Assembly: GCF_036320965.1 (NCBI RefSeq)
Contig: NC_092236.1
Span: forward strand, 20,573,018-20,637,017
DNA length: 64,000 bases
Direction of reading: 5' to 3'
From: Panulirus ornatus
Taxonomy: Eukaryota > Arthropoda > Malacostraca > Decapoda > Palinuridae
The position numbers were made by a program, and so were the translations under genes. The stretch's first letter is position 1, and the number at the start of each line of letters is the position of its first letter. This document shows positions 35,121 through 46,395 of the stretch, piece by piece. Under the pieces are notes generated by a model that did not search any database, was not told the origin of the DNA, and saw only the letters and a program-made list of their open reading frames with translations.

Positions 35121-38100
35121 AAGGGACGGGAGAAAGAATACGTCCCACGCATTCCCCGCATGTTGTAGAAGGTTACTACAGGGAATGAAGTGTGGGGGGC
35201 TAGAAACCCTCCCCTCTTTGTATTTCATTTTCTAAGAGGGGAAACAGAAGGAGTCATGCTGGGAGTGCTCATCCTCCTCGAAGGCTCAGATTGGGGTGTC
35301 TAAATGTATGTTGATGTAACCAAGATGAGAAAAAAGGAGGGATAGTATGTTTGAGGAAAGGAACCTGGACGTTTTGGCTCTTGAGTGGAACAAAGCTCAA
35401 GGGTAAAGGGGAAGAGTGGTTTGGGAATGTCTTGGGAGTAAAGTCAGGGGTTGGTGAGAGGACTAGAGCAAGGGAAGGAGTAGCACTACTGAAACAGGAG
35501 TTGTGGGAGTATGTGATAGAGATGGGTGATTATTGGTGCCTATGCACCTGGGCATAAGAAGAAAGATCATGAGAGGCAAGTGTTTTGGGAGCAGCTGAGT
35601 GAGTGCATTAGCAGTTTTGATGCACGAGACTGAGTTATAGTGATGGGTGATTTGAATGCAAAGGTGAGTAATGTGGCAGTTGAGGGAATAATTGGTGCAC
35701 ATGGGGTGTTCAGTGTTGTAAATGGAAATGGTGAAGAGCTTGTAGATTTGTGTGCTGAAAAAGGACTGGTGATTGGGAATATCTGGTTTAAAAAGAGAGA
35801 TATATGTAAGTATACGTATGTAAGTAGGAGAGATGGCCAGAGAGCGTTATTGGATTACGTGTTAATTGATAAGTGCATGAAAGACTACCTGGTTTAAAAA
35901 GAGAGATATACATAAGTATTATTACATGACAGCTAGAGACTGAGTGTGAACGAATGGGGCCTTTGTTGTCTTTTTCTAGCGCTACCTCGCACACATGAGG
36001 GAGGGGGAGGGAGTTGTTATTCCATGTGTGGCAAGATGGCAATGGGAATAGATAAAGGCAGACAGTATGAATTATGTACATGTATATATATGTATATGTC
36101 TGTGTGTGTATATATATGTGTACATTGAGATGTATAGGTATGTATATTTGCGTGTGTATACGTGTATGTATAAACATATGTCTGTGGGTGGGTTGGGCCA
36201 TTCTTTCATCTGTTTCCTTGCGCTACCTCGCTGATGTGGGAGACGGCGACAAAGCAAAATAAATAAATAATAAATGTACATAAATGTACCTATGTAAGTA
36301 GGAGAGATGGCCAGAGAGCGTTATTGGATTACGTGTTAATTGATAAGTGCGTGAAAGAGAGACTTTTGGGTGTTAATGTGCTGAGAGGTGCAACTGGAGA
36401 GATGCCTGATCATTATCTTGTTGAGGCGAAGGTGAAGATTTGTAGAGGTTTTCAGAAAAGAAGAGAGAATGTTGAGGTGAAAAGAGTGGTGAGAGTAAGT
36501 GAGCTTGGGAAGGAGACTTGTGTGAGGAAGTACCAGGAGAGACTGAGTGCAGAATGGAAAAAGGTGAGAGTGAAGGACATAAGGGGAGTGGGAGAGGAAT
36601 GGAATGTATTTAGGGAAGCAGTGATGGCATGCGCAAAAGATGCTTTGGTATGAGAAGCATGGGAGGTGGGCTGATTAGCAAGGGTAGTGAGTGGTGGGAT
36701 GAAGAAGTAAGATTATTAGTGAAAGAGAAGAGAGGGCATTTGGATGATTTTTGCAGGGAAAAAATGCAAATGACTGGGAGATGTATAAAAGAAAGAGGCA
36801 AGAGGTCAAGAGAAAGGTGCAAGAGGTGAAAAAGAGGGCAAATGACAGTTAGGATGAGAGAGTATCATTAAATTTTAGGGAGAATGAAAAGATGTTTTGG
36901 AAGGAGGTAAATAAAGTGCGTAAGATAAGAGAACAAATGGGAACATTGGTGAAGGGGGGCAAATGGGGAATTGATAACAAGGAGTAGTTATGTGAGAAGG
37001 ATATGGAGTGAGCATTTTGAAGGTTTGTTGAATGTGTTAGATGATAGAGTGGCAGATATAGGGTGTTTTAGTCAAGGTGGTGTGCGAAGTGAGAGGGTCG
37101 GGGAGAATGGTTTGGGAAACAGAGAAGAGGTAGTGAAAGTTTTGTGGAAGATGAAAGCCAGCAAGGCGGCAGGTTTGGATGGCATTGCAGTGGAATATAC
37201 TAAAAAAGGGGGTGACTGTGTTGTTGACTGGTTGGTGAAGGTATTCAGTATGTGTGGCTCATGGTGAAGTGCCTGAGGATTGGCGGAATGCATGCATAGT
37301 GCCATTGTACAAAGGCAAAGGGGGTACAGGTGAGTGTTCAAATTACAGAGATATAAGTTTGTTGAGTATTCCTGGGAAATTATATGGGAGGGTACTAATT
37401 GAGAGGGTGAAGGCATGTACAGAGCATCATACTGGGGAAGAACAGTGTGGTTTCAGAAGTGGTAGAGTATGTGTGGATCAGATGTTTGCTTTGAAGAATG
37501 TATGTAAGAAATACTTAGAAAAACAAATGGATTTGTATGTAGCATTTGTGGATCTGGAGAAGGCATATGATAGAGTTGATAGAGATGCTCTGTGGAAGAT
37601 ATTAAGAGTATATGGTGTGGGAGGCAAGTTGCTAGATGCAGTGAAAAGTTTTCATCAAGGATGTAAGGCATGTGTATGAGTAGGAAGAGAGGAAAGTGAT
37701 TGGTTCTCAGTTTGCGGCAGGGGTGTGTGATGTCTCCATGGTTGTTTAATTTGTTTATGGATGGGGTTGTTAGGGAGGTGAATGCAAGAGTTTTGGAAAG
37801 AGGGGCAAGTATGAAGGCTGTTGTGGATGAGAAGGCTTGGGAAGTGAGTCAGTTGTTGTTCGTTGATGATAAAGCGCTGGTGGCTGATTTGGGTGAGAAA
37901 CTGCAGAAATCGGTGACTGAGTTTGGTGAAGTGTGTGAAAGGAAAAAGCTGAGAGTAAATGAATAAGAGCAAGGTAATTATTAGGTACAGTAGGATTAAG
38001 GGACTAGTCAATTGGGAGGTAAGTTTGAATGGAGAAAAACTGGAGGAAGTGAAGTGTGCTAGATATCTGTGAGTGGATTTGGCAGTGGAAGGAACCATGG

Positions 38101-38897
38101 AAATGGAAGTGAGTCACAGGGTGGGGGAGGGGGTGAAGGTTCTGGGAGCGCTGAAGAATGTGTGGAAGGTGAGAACATTATCCCGGAAAGCAGAAGTGGG
38201 TATGTTTGAAGGAATAGTGGTTCCAACTATGTTATATGATTGCGAGGCATGGGCTAAAGATAGGGTTGTGTGGAAGAGGGTGGATGTGTTGAAAATGAGA
38301 TGTTTGAGGACAATATGTGGTGTGAGGTGGTTTGATCGAGTAAGTAATGAAAGGGTAAGAGAGATGTGTGGTCATAAAAAGAGTGTGGTTGAGAGAGCAG
38401 AAGAGGGTGTATTGAAATGGTTTGGTCACATGGAGAGAATGAGTGAGGAAAGATTGACAAAGAGGATATATGTGTCAGAGATGGAGGGAACAAGTAGAAG
38501 TCGGAGACCAAATTGGAGGTGGAAGGATGGAGTGAAAAAGATTTTGAGCGATTGGGGCCTGAACATGCAGGAGGGTGAAAGGCGTGCAAGGAATAGAGTG
38601 AATTGGAACGATGTGGTATACTGGGGTCGACGTGCTGTCAGTGGATTGAACCAGGGCATGTGGAGCGTCTGTGGTAAACCATGGAAAGTTTTGTGGGGCC
38701 TGGATGTGGAAAGGGAGCTGTGGTTTCGGTGCATTATACATGACAGCTAGAGACTGAATGTGAACGAATGTGGCCTTTGTTGTCTTTCCTAGTGCAAGCG
38801 TGCGGGGGGAGGGGGTTGGCATTTCATGTGTGGCGGGGTGGCGACGGGAATTAATAAAGGCAAGTATGAATTATGCACATGTATATATATGTATATG

Positions 38898-38904
<7 letters not shown>
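35121..38904 (+). mobile_element. RTE-type LINE copy with 5' UTR, internally rearranged, long 3' UTR
   Basis: 5' UTR at about 35125-35300 (AGAAAGAATACGTCCCACGC, GTTGTAGAAGG, CTCATCCTCCTCGAAGGC). The APE domain is partly deleted (the stretch from VNSRLIWVK to GERWV is missing near 35520). At 35783-36360 the block GLVIGN...LDYVLIDK is duplicated and a stand-alone 3' UTR fragment (35918-36280) sits between the copies. The body then resumes to RT (YVAFVDLEKAYDRVD, MSPWLFNLFMDG, LFVDDKALVADL) and the C-terminal region (YDCEAWAKDRVV, ending SGLNQGM). FVDDK instead of FADDT suggests dead RT. The long 3' UTR ends in a (TA)n run. Confidence 0.85.
35918..36280 (+). mobile_element. RTE-type 3' UTR fragment inserted within an RTE copy
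   Basis: Starts ATTACATGACAGCTAGAGAC and contains both tail modules (AGCGCTACCTCGCACACATG near 35980; GCGCTACCTCGCTGATG near 36222). It ends in an AAATAA-type tail. It lies between two direct copies of the surrounding APE sequence. Confidence 0.75.
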
Positions 38905-38976
<72 letters not shown>

Positions 38977-38988
38977 TTTTTTTTTTTT
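38900..38988. repeat. (TA)n microsatellite with T-run
   Basis: Long TA repeat separating two RTE-type copies that meet tail to tail. Confidence 0.95.
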
Positions 38989-40835
38989 GCTTTGTCGCTG
39001 TCTCCCGCGTTTGTGAGGTAGCGCAAGGAAACAGACGAAAGAAATGGCTCAACCCACCCCCATACACATGTATATACATACATCCACACACGCAAATATA
39101 CATACCTACACAGCTTTCCATGGTTTACCCCAGACGCTTCACATGCCCTGATTCAATCCACTGACAGCACGTCAACCCCGGTATACCACATCGATCCAAT
39201 TCACTCTATTCCTTGCCCTCCTTTCACCCTCCTGCATGTTCAGGCCCCGAATACACAAAATCTTTTTCACTCCATCTTTCCACCTCTAATTTGGTCTCCC
39301 ACTTCTCCTCGTTCCCTCCACCTCCGACACATATATCCTCTTGGTCAATCTTTCCTCACTCATTCTCTCCATGTGCCCAAACCATTTCAAAACACCCTCT
39401 TCTGCTCTCTCTACCACGCTCTTTTTATTTCCACACATCTCTCTTACCCTTATGTTACTCACTCGATCAAACCACCTCACACCACACATTGTCCTCAAAC
39501 ATCTCATTTCCAGCACATCCATCCTCCTGCGCACAACTCTATCCATAGCCCAAGCCTCGCAACCATGCAACATTGTTGAAACCACCATTCCTCCAAACAT
39601 ACCCATTTTTGCTTTCCAAGATAGTGTTCTCGACTTCCAAACATTCTTCAAGGCTCCCAGAATTTTCGCCCCCTCCCCCACCCTATGATCCACTTTCGCT
39701 TCCATGGTTCCATCCGCTGCCAGATCCACTCCCAGATATCTAAAACACTTTACTTCCTCCAGTTTTTCTCCATTCAAACTTACCTCCCAATTGACTTGAC
39801 CCTCAACCCTACTGTACCTAATAACCTTGCTCTTATTCACATTTACTCTTAACTTTCTTCTTTCACACACTTTACCAAACTCAGTCACCGGCTTCTGCAG
39901 TTTCTCACATGAATCAGCCACTAGCGCTGTATCATCAGCGAACAACAACTGACTCACTTCCCAAGCTCTCTCATCCCCAACAGACTTCATACTTGCCCCT
40001 CTTTCCAAAACTCTTGCATTCACCTCCCTAACAACCCCATCGATAAACAAATTAAACAACCATGGAGAACATCACACACCCCTGCCGCAAGCCTACACTC
40101 ACTGAGAACCAATCACTTTCCTCTCTTCCTACACGTGCACATCCCTTACATCCTCGATAAAAACTTTTCACTGCTTCTAACAACTTTCCTCCCACACCAT
40201 ATATTCTTAATACCTTCCACAGAGCATCTCTATCAACTCTATCATATGCCTTCTCCAGATCCATAAATGCTACATACAAACCATATGCTTTTCAAGTATT
40301 TCTCACATAATTCTTTAAAGCAAACACCTAACCCACATCCTTACCCCTTCTGAAACCACACTGCTCTTCCCAATCGATGCTCTGTCTGCCTTCACCCTCT
40401 CAATCAATACCCTCCATATAATTTTTCCCGAATACTCAACAAAATTATACCTCTGTAATTTTACACTCACTCTTACCCCCTTTTCCTTTGACAATGGGAC
40501 AAAGCGCGCATTTCCCCAAACCTCACACCACACCTGAGTCATACATACATTAAAAAAAACCCTTTAAAATATCACTCCTTTTTCCCTCCCCACACCACTA
40601 CTTTTTATCCCCTCCCCTTTGCCCCCCTTCACTAAAGGCCCCATTTGCCCCCTTTGTCTTACACTTTATTTACCTCCTCCAAACACCCTTTTTTTTCTCC
40701 CAAAAATTTAATGATACCTCTCCCCCCAAACCTTCATTTGCCCTCTTTTTAACCTTTTGCACCTTTTCCTTGACCCCCTGTCTTTTTTTCTTTTATACAT
40801 CTTCCCACCAATTGCTTTTTTTCCCTGAAAATTTA
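38989..40835 (-). mobile_element. RTE-type LINE copy, short 3' UTR lineage, 5'-truncated
   Basis: Minus-strand copy with the tail module at 38989-39050 and short 3' UTR. C-terminal to RT frame 39286-40059 (LFADDTALVADS, YLGVDLAADGTMEAKVDHRV, GCEAWAMDRVVRRRMDVLEM), then YVAFMDLEKAYDRVD at 40235-40279. Sequence quality drops left to right after about 40300, and the linker end (near 40740-40830) is corrupt. It ends at a TA-rich spacer, across which a plus-strand copy starts. Confidence 0.82.
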
Positions 40836-40902
40836 AAATAAATAAATATATATAATTAATATATATATAATTATATATATAAAAAATTATATATAATAAA
40901 AT
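40836..40902. repeat. TA-rich spacer at a head-to-head junction of RTE copies
   Basis: TATATA/AATTA-type low-complexity sequence between the minus copy ending at about 40835 and the plus copy starting at about 40903. The same arrangement recurs at about 44310-44370. Confidence 0.8.
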
Positions 40903-42188
40903 ATGGTTTGTGGGGGGCAAGTTGTTAGAAGCATTTGAAAATTTTTTAATCGAGGAGGAAAAGGATTGTACTGTGGGAAAGAGGGGAAAGTGTTTGGTTT
41001 CCCCAGTGAATGTGGGTTTTGGGCGGAAAGGGGTTTTTTGTGTCTCCAGGGTTGTTTTAAAATTTGTTTAGGGAGGGGGGTTGAAAGGGAGGTAAATGCA
41101 AGAGCCCGGGAAAAGAGGGGCATTTGGGAAGTCTGTTGGGGATGAGAGACGGGGGAAGTGAGCCCTTTGTTGTTCGTTGATGATACAGCGCTGGTGGCTG
41201 ATTCATGTGAAAAAAACTGCCGGAAGGGCGGGTGACGGGTTTGGAAAAAGTGTTTTGGAAAAAGAAAAAGTGAGAGTAAATGTGAAAAAAGAGCAAGGTT
41301 TTTAGGTACAGTAGGGTGAGGGTCAAGTAAATTTGGGGAGGGGGATTTTGAATGGAAAAAAATGGGGAAGTGAAGTTTTTAGTTATCGGGGAGTGGACTT
41401 TTCCAAGGGATGGAACCAGGGAAAGGGGAAAGGGGAAACATGGGGTTTGGGGGGGGGGGGGCGAAAATTTTTGGGGGCCCTTTAAAAAAATGTGTGGAAG
41501 TCGAAAAACTTTAACTGGGAAAAGCAAAAAGGGTATGTTTGGGGGAAATGGGGTTCCCAACAATGTTTTTTGGGTTTGCGAGGCGGGGGTTTATGGAAAA
41601 GAGATGTGCCCCGGAGGTTTGGTTGGCTGGAAATGAGATTTTTTGGGGGAACAATGTGTGGTGTGAGGGGGTTTGATCGAGAAATAACGTAAGGGAAAGA
41701 AAGATTTGGGGAAATTAAAAAGAGCGGGGTTTTGGAGAGAGCGGGAAGAGGGTTTTTTTAAAATGGTTTGGGCAAATGGAGAAAATGAGTGAGGAGGAGT
41801 TTAAACCAAGGGATATATGTGTGGGTGGTGGAGGGAACGAGGAAAAAAGGGAGCCCAAAATTGGGGGGGTGGAAAGTTTGGAGTGAAAAAAAAATTGCTT
41901 GACCCGGGGCCCCCGGGAACATGCGGGAGGGGAAAGGAGGGCAAGAAATAGAGTAAATTTGGGAAAAGTCATGGGGTATACGGGGGTTGACGTGCTGTCA
42001 GTGGTTTGAAGCAAGGAAATGTGAAGCGTCTGGGGGGGAAACCATGGAAATTTTGTAGGTATGTATATTGGGGTGTGTGGACGTGTTTTTTTTTGTACAT
42101 GTGTAAGGGGGGGGGGGGGGGGTTTGGGCCCTTTCTTTCGTCTGTTTCCTTGCGCTACCTCCCCAAAGCCCGGGGACAGCGAAAAAAG

Positions 42189-42200
<12 letters not shown>
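40903..42200 (+). mobile_element. RTE-type copy (RT thumb to short 3' UTR), poor-quality sequence
   Basis: Recognisable by landmarks in order (GGCAAGTTGTTAGAAGC start, TTCGTTGATGATACAGCGCTGG active-site region near 41175, TACAGTAGGG, the short 3' UTR near 42010-42180). It is full of extra or missing homopolymer bases and G/A substitutions. It parallels 44370-45595, which reads cleanly, so this looks like damaged sequence rather than natural decay. Confidence 0.7.
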
Positions 42201-42223
<23 letters not shown>

Positions 42224-42300
42224 TATATAATTTTAATATATAATATATTTATATATAATATATATATATAAATATAAATATATTATAATATATATATATA
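42201..42300. repeat. A-run and TA-rich low-complexity tract
   Basis: Long A-run followed by TATA/AATA repeats between an RTE tail and a SINE-like element. Confidence 0.85.
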
Positions 42301-42304
42301 GGGT

Positions 42305-42407
42305 AGGGGGTAGGGGAAAAGAATAATTCCCACGGTATTCCCCGCGTGTCGTGAAGGGGGGACTAAAAGGGAAGGGCGGGGGGCTGGAAATCCTCCCCCC
42401 TTCTTTT

Positions 42408-42455
<48 letters not shown>

Positions 42456-42570
42456 TCCCAAAAAAAGAAAAGAGAAGAGGTCAGGGAGGATATTCCCCCA
42501 AAAGGGCCCCGTCCTTGTTTTTTTAAAAAAGCTACCCCGCTATCGCGGGAAATAGCCAAAGAAGAAAAAA
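42305..42570 (+). mobile_element. SINE-like bipartite element: RTE head plus RTE-like tail
   Basis: The first about 95 bp match the RTE-type 5' UTR at 19641-19745 (landmarks ATNCTTCCCACG, GCGTGTCGT, GACTAAAAGGG, GAAATCCTCCCC). After a T-run of about 42 bases and a middle part (GGATATTCCC, GGGCCCCGTCCT) it ends with GCTACCCCGCTATCGCGGG and an A-rich tail, a relative of the RTE 3' module. There is no coding capacity. A second copy lies at 45633-45846. Confidence 0.75.
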
Positions 42571-42744
42571 AAAAAAAATATTTATATATATATATAAAAT
42601 TAATATAATATTATATTATATAAAAATAAAATTTAAAAATTATATATAAAATTAAAATATATATATTTATTAAAAAAAAAAATTTTTAAAAAAAAATTAT
42701 ATAAAATATATAAAAAATATTTTTATATATTAATAAAATATTTT
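42571..42744. repeat. AT-only low-complexity tract
   Basis: TATA/AAAT runs with almost no G or C. Likely partly damaged sequence. Confidence 0.8.
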
Positions 42745-44308
42745 ATATCAAACATCTCATTTCCAGCACATCCATCCTCCTGCGCAACAACTCTATCCAT
42801 AGCCCACGCCTCGCAACCATACAACATTGTTGGAACCACTATTCCTTCAAACATACCCATTTTTGCTTTCCAAGAAATGTTCTCGACTTCCACACATTCT
42901 TCAAGCTCCCAGAATTTTCGCCCCCTCCCCCACCCTATGATCCACTTCCGCTTCCATGGTTCCATCCGACTGCCAGATCCACTCCCAGATATCTAAAACA
43001 CTTCACTTCCTCCAGTTTTTCTCCATTCAAACTCACCTCCCAATTGACTTGACCCTCAACCCTACTGTACCTAATAACCTTGCCTTATTCACATTTACTC
43101 TTAACTTTCTTCTTTCACACACTTTAACCAAACTCAGTCACCGACTTCTGCATTTTCTCACATGAATCAGCCACAGCGCTGTATCATCAGCGAACAACAA
43201 CTGACTCACTTCCCAAGCTCTCTCATCCCCAACAGACTTCATACTTGCCCCTCTTTCCAAAACTCTTGCATTCACCTCCCTAACAACCCATCCATAAACA
43301 AATTAAACAACCATGGAGACATCACACACCCCTGCCGCAAACCTACACTCACTGAGAACCAATCACTTTCCTCTCTTCCTACACGTACACATCCTTACAT
43401 CCTCGATAAAAACTTTTCACTGCTTCTAACAACTTGCCTCCCACACCATATATTCTTAATACCTTCCACAGAGCATCTCTATCAACTCTATCATATGCCT
43501 TCTCCAGATCCATAAATGCATACATACAAATCCATTTGCTTTCTAAGTATTTCTCACATACATTCTTCAAAGCAAACACCTAATCCACACATCCTCTACC
43601 ACTTCTGAAACCACACTGCTCTTCCCAATCTGATGCTCTGTACATGCCTTCACCCTCTCAATCAATACCCTCCCATATAATTTACCAGGAATACTCAAGC
43701 AACTTATACCTCTGTAATTTGAGTCACTCACTCTTATCCCCTTTGCCTTAGTACAATGGCACTATGCGCGCATTCCGCCAATCCTCAGGCACCACACCAT
43801 GAGTCATACATACATTAAAATAACCTTACCAACCAGTCAATAATACAGTCACCCCCTTTTTTAAATAAATTCCACTGCAATACCATCCAAACCTGCTGCC
43901 TTGCCGCTTTCATCTTCCGCAAAGCTTTTACAAACCTCTTCTCTGTTACCAAATAATTTTCCCTAACCCTCCACTTTGCACACCACCTCGACCAAAACAC
44001 CCTATATCTGCCATTCTATCATCAAACACATTCAACAAACCTTCAAAATACTCACTCCATCTCCTTCTCACATCACCACTACTTGTTATCACCTCCCCAT
44101 TTGCGCCCTTCACTGAAGTTCCCATTTGCTCCCTTGTCTTACTACTTTATTTACCTCCATCCAGAACATCTTTTTATCTCCTAAAATTTAATGATACTCT
44201 CTCACCCCAACTCATTTGCCCTCTTTTTCACCTCTTCACCGTTCTCTTGACCTCCTGTCTCTTTCTTTTATACATCTCCCACTCAATTGCATTTTTCCCT
44301 GCAAATAT
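42745..44308 (-). mobile_element. RTE-type LINE copy, linker to C-terminal region, lacking 3' UTR
   Basis: Minus-strand copy starting within the C-terminal region (EMRCL-like near 42750, GCEAWAMDRVV at 42780-42820) and running back through GVDLA near 42970, the active-site region near 43170-43200, motif A near 43500-43525, KAGKAAG-like near 43890-43920 and WEMYKRKRQEV near 44250-44290. Single-base deletions are frequent. It repeats the layout of 39480-40835. Confidence 0.8.
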
Positions 44309-44370
44309 ATATATATATATATATATAATATATTCTATTATATATATATTATATATATATAAAAGAATAT
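44309..44370. repeat. TA-rich spacer at second head-to-head junction
   Basis: (TA)n sequence between a minus-strand RTE copy ending in the linker and a plus-strand copy starting at the RT thumb, as at 40836-40902. Confidence 0.85.
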
Positions 44371-45595
44371 TAATGGTGGGGAGGCAAGTTGTTAGAAGCA
44401 GTGAAAAGTTTTTATCGAGGATGTAAGGCATGTGTACGTGAAAGGAAGAGTGGAAAGTGTTTGGTTTCCTCAGTGAATGTAGGTTTGGGCGGCAGGGGTG
44501 TGATGTGTCTCCATGTTGTTTAATTTGTTTATGGATGGGGTTGTAAGGGAGGTAATGCAAGAGTCCTGGAAAGAGGGCAAGTATGAAGTCTGTTGGGGAT
44601 GAGAGAGCTTGGGAAGTGAGTCAGTTGTTGTTCGCTGATGATACAGCGCTGGTGGGTGATTCATGTGAGAAACTGCAGAAGCTGGTGACTGAGTTTGGTA
44701 AAGTGTGTGAAAGAAGAAAGTTAAGAGTAAATGTGAATAAGAGCAAGGTTATTAGGTACAGTAGGGTTGAGGGTCAAGTCAAGTGGGAGGTAAGTTTGAA
44801 TGGAGAAAAACTGGAGGAAGTAAAGTGTTTTAGATATCTGGGAGTGGATCTGGCAGCGGATGGAACCATGGAAGCGGAAGTGGATCATAGGGTGGGGGAG
44901 GGGGCGAAAATTCTGGGGGCCTTGAAGAATGTGTGGAAGTCGAGAACATTATCTCAGTAAGCAAAAATGGGTATGTTTGAAGGAATAGTGGTTCGAACAA
45001 TGTTGTATGGTTGCGAGGCGTGGGCTATGGATAGAGTTGTGTGCAGGAGGATGGATGTGCTGGAAATGAGATGTTTGAGGACAATGTGTGGTGTGAGGTG
45101 GTTTGATCGAGTAAGTAACGTAAGGGTAAGAGAGATGTGTGGAAATAAAAAGAGCGTGGTTGAGAGAGCAGAAGAGGGTGTTTTGAAATGGTTTGGGCAC
45201 ATGGAGAGAATGAGTGAGGAAAGATTGACCAAGAGGATATATGTGTCGGAGGTGGAGGGAACGAGGAGAAGAGGGAGACCAAATTGGAGGTGGAAAGATG
45301 GAGTGAAAAAGATTTTGTGTGATTGGGGCCTGAACATGCAGGAGGGTGAAAGGAGGGCAAGGAATAGAGTGAATTGGAGCGATGTGGTATACTGGGGTTG
45401 ACGTGCTGTCAGTGGATTGAATCAGGGCATGTGAAGCGTCTGGGGTAAACCATGGAAAGCTGTGTAGGTATGTATATTTGTGTGTGTGGACGTGTATGTA
45501 TATACATGTGTATGGGGGTGGGTTGGGCCATTTCTTTCATCTGTTTCCTTGCGCTGCCTCGGAAACGCGGGAGACAGCGACAAAGCAAAAAAAAA
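44371..45595 (+). mobile_element. RTE-type LINE copy, RT thumb to short 3' UTR
   Basis: Plus-strand copy. Frame 44583-44960 reads MKSVGDERAWEVSQLLFADD, then VNVNKSKVIRYS and YLGVDLAADGTMEAEV. Frame 44967-45401 reads MGMFEGIVVRTMLYGCEAWA, then CLRTMCGVRWFDRVSN and ends DVVYWG. These share one frame except for a TAA at about 44958 (LSRKA to LSQ-stop). Short-lineage 3' UTR and tail module end at 45595. Confidence 0.87.
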
Positions 45596-45632
45596 AGAAA
45601 AAATATATATATATGTATATATATATTTTCTT

Positions 45633-45846
45633 TTTTCTTTTAAACTATTTGCCATTTCCCGCATTAGCGAGGTAGCGTTAAGAACAGAGGACTGGGCCTT
45701 TTTTGGAATATCCTCACCTGGCCCCCTCTGTTCCTTCTTTTGGAAAATTAGAAAAAAAACGAGAGGGGAGGATTTCCAGCCCCCCGCTCCCTCCCCTTTT
45801 AGTCGCCTTCTACAACACACAGGGAATATGTGGGAAGTATTCTTAA
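45633..45846 (-). mobile_element. SINE-like bipartite element, second copy
   Basis: Reading on the minus strand, the head has landmarks AATACTTCCCACATATTCCC, GAAGGCGACTAAAAGGGGAG, GGAAATCCTCCCCTCTCG, then a T-rich middle, GGATATTCC and GGCCCAGTCCTCTG, ending in AACGCTACCTCGCTAATGCG and GGGAAATGGCAAATAG. Cleaner than the copy at 42305. Its head matches the RTE-type 5' UTR and its tail resembles the RTE 3' module. Confidence 0.78.
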
Positions 45847-46008
45847 TATATATATGTTGAAATGTATAGGTATGCATATTTGCGTGTGTGGACATGTATG
45901 TATATACATGGGTATGTGGGTGGGTTGGACCATTCTTTTGTCTGTTTCCTTGCGCTATCTTGCTAACGTAGGAGACAGCGACAAAGTATAATAGATGAAT
46001 AAATAAAT
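45847..46008 (+). mobile_element. RTE-type 3' UTR tail fragment
   Basis: Starts TATATGTTGAAATGTATAGG and ends with the tail module (TGCGCTATCTTGCTAACG) and AATAAATAAATGAA tail at about 46008. It meets the next fragment head to tail on the opposite strand. Confidence 0.75.
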
Positions 46009-46395
46009 GAATTATTTATTATATTTGATTGCCGTTTTCCGCGTCAGTGAGGTAGTGCTAGGAAACTAACGAAAAATGGCCCATCCACACATATACACAT
46101 ATATATACATAAACGCCCATCACATATACATACATATACACATCAACATATATACATACATACTTGTACATATTCATACCTGCTTACCTTCCTTTTATTC
46201 TTGTCACTACCCAGTCCCACAGGAATCAGCATCACTACCCCATGCTTCAGCGAAGTAACACTAGGGAAACAGACAAAAAAAGGCTTCATTTGTTCACACT
46301 CAAGTCTCTAGCTGTCATGTGTAATGCACCGAAACCACAGCTCCCTGTCCACATCCACGCCCCACAGACCTTTCATTGGTTTGTCCCAGATATTA
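46009..46395 (-). mobile_element. RTE-type long 3' UTR fragment, diverged
   Basis: Minus-strand 3' UTR only: tail module at 46020-46070, TA/CA-rich middle, second module near 46235-46265 (GCGAAGTAACACTAGGGAAA), and CATTACACATGACAGCTAGA and GTGGTTTCGGTGCATTACAC landmarks (as read on minus) near 46305-46340. It ends near the CATGGAAAG-equivalent position. Confidence 0.72.

Noticed and set aside
38826..39164. Frames with long Ile-Tyr repeats
   Set aside because: Translation of a (TA)n microsatellite.
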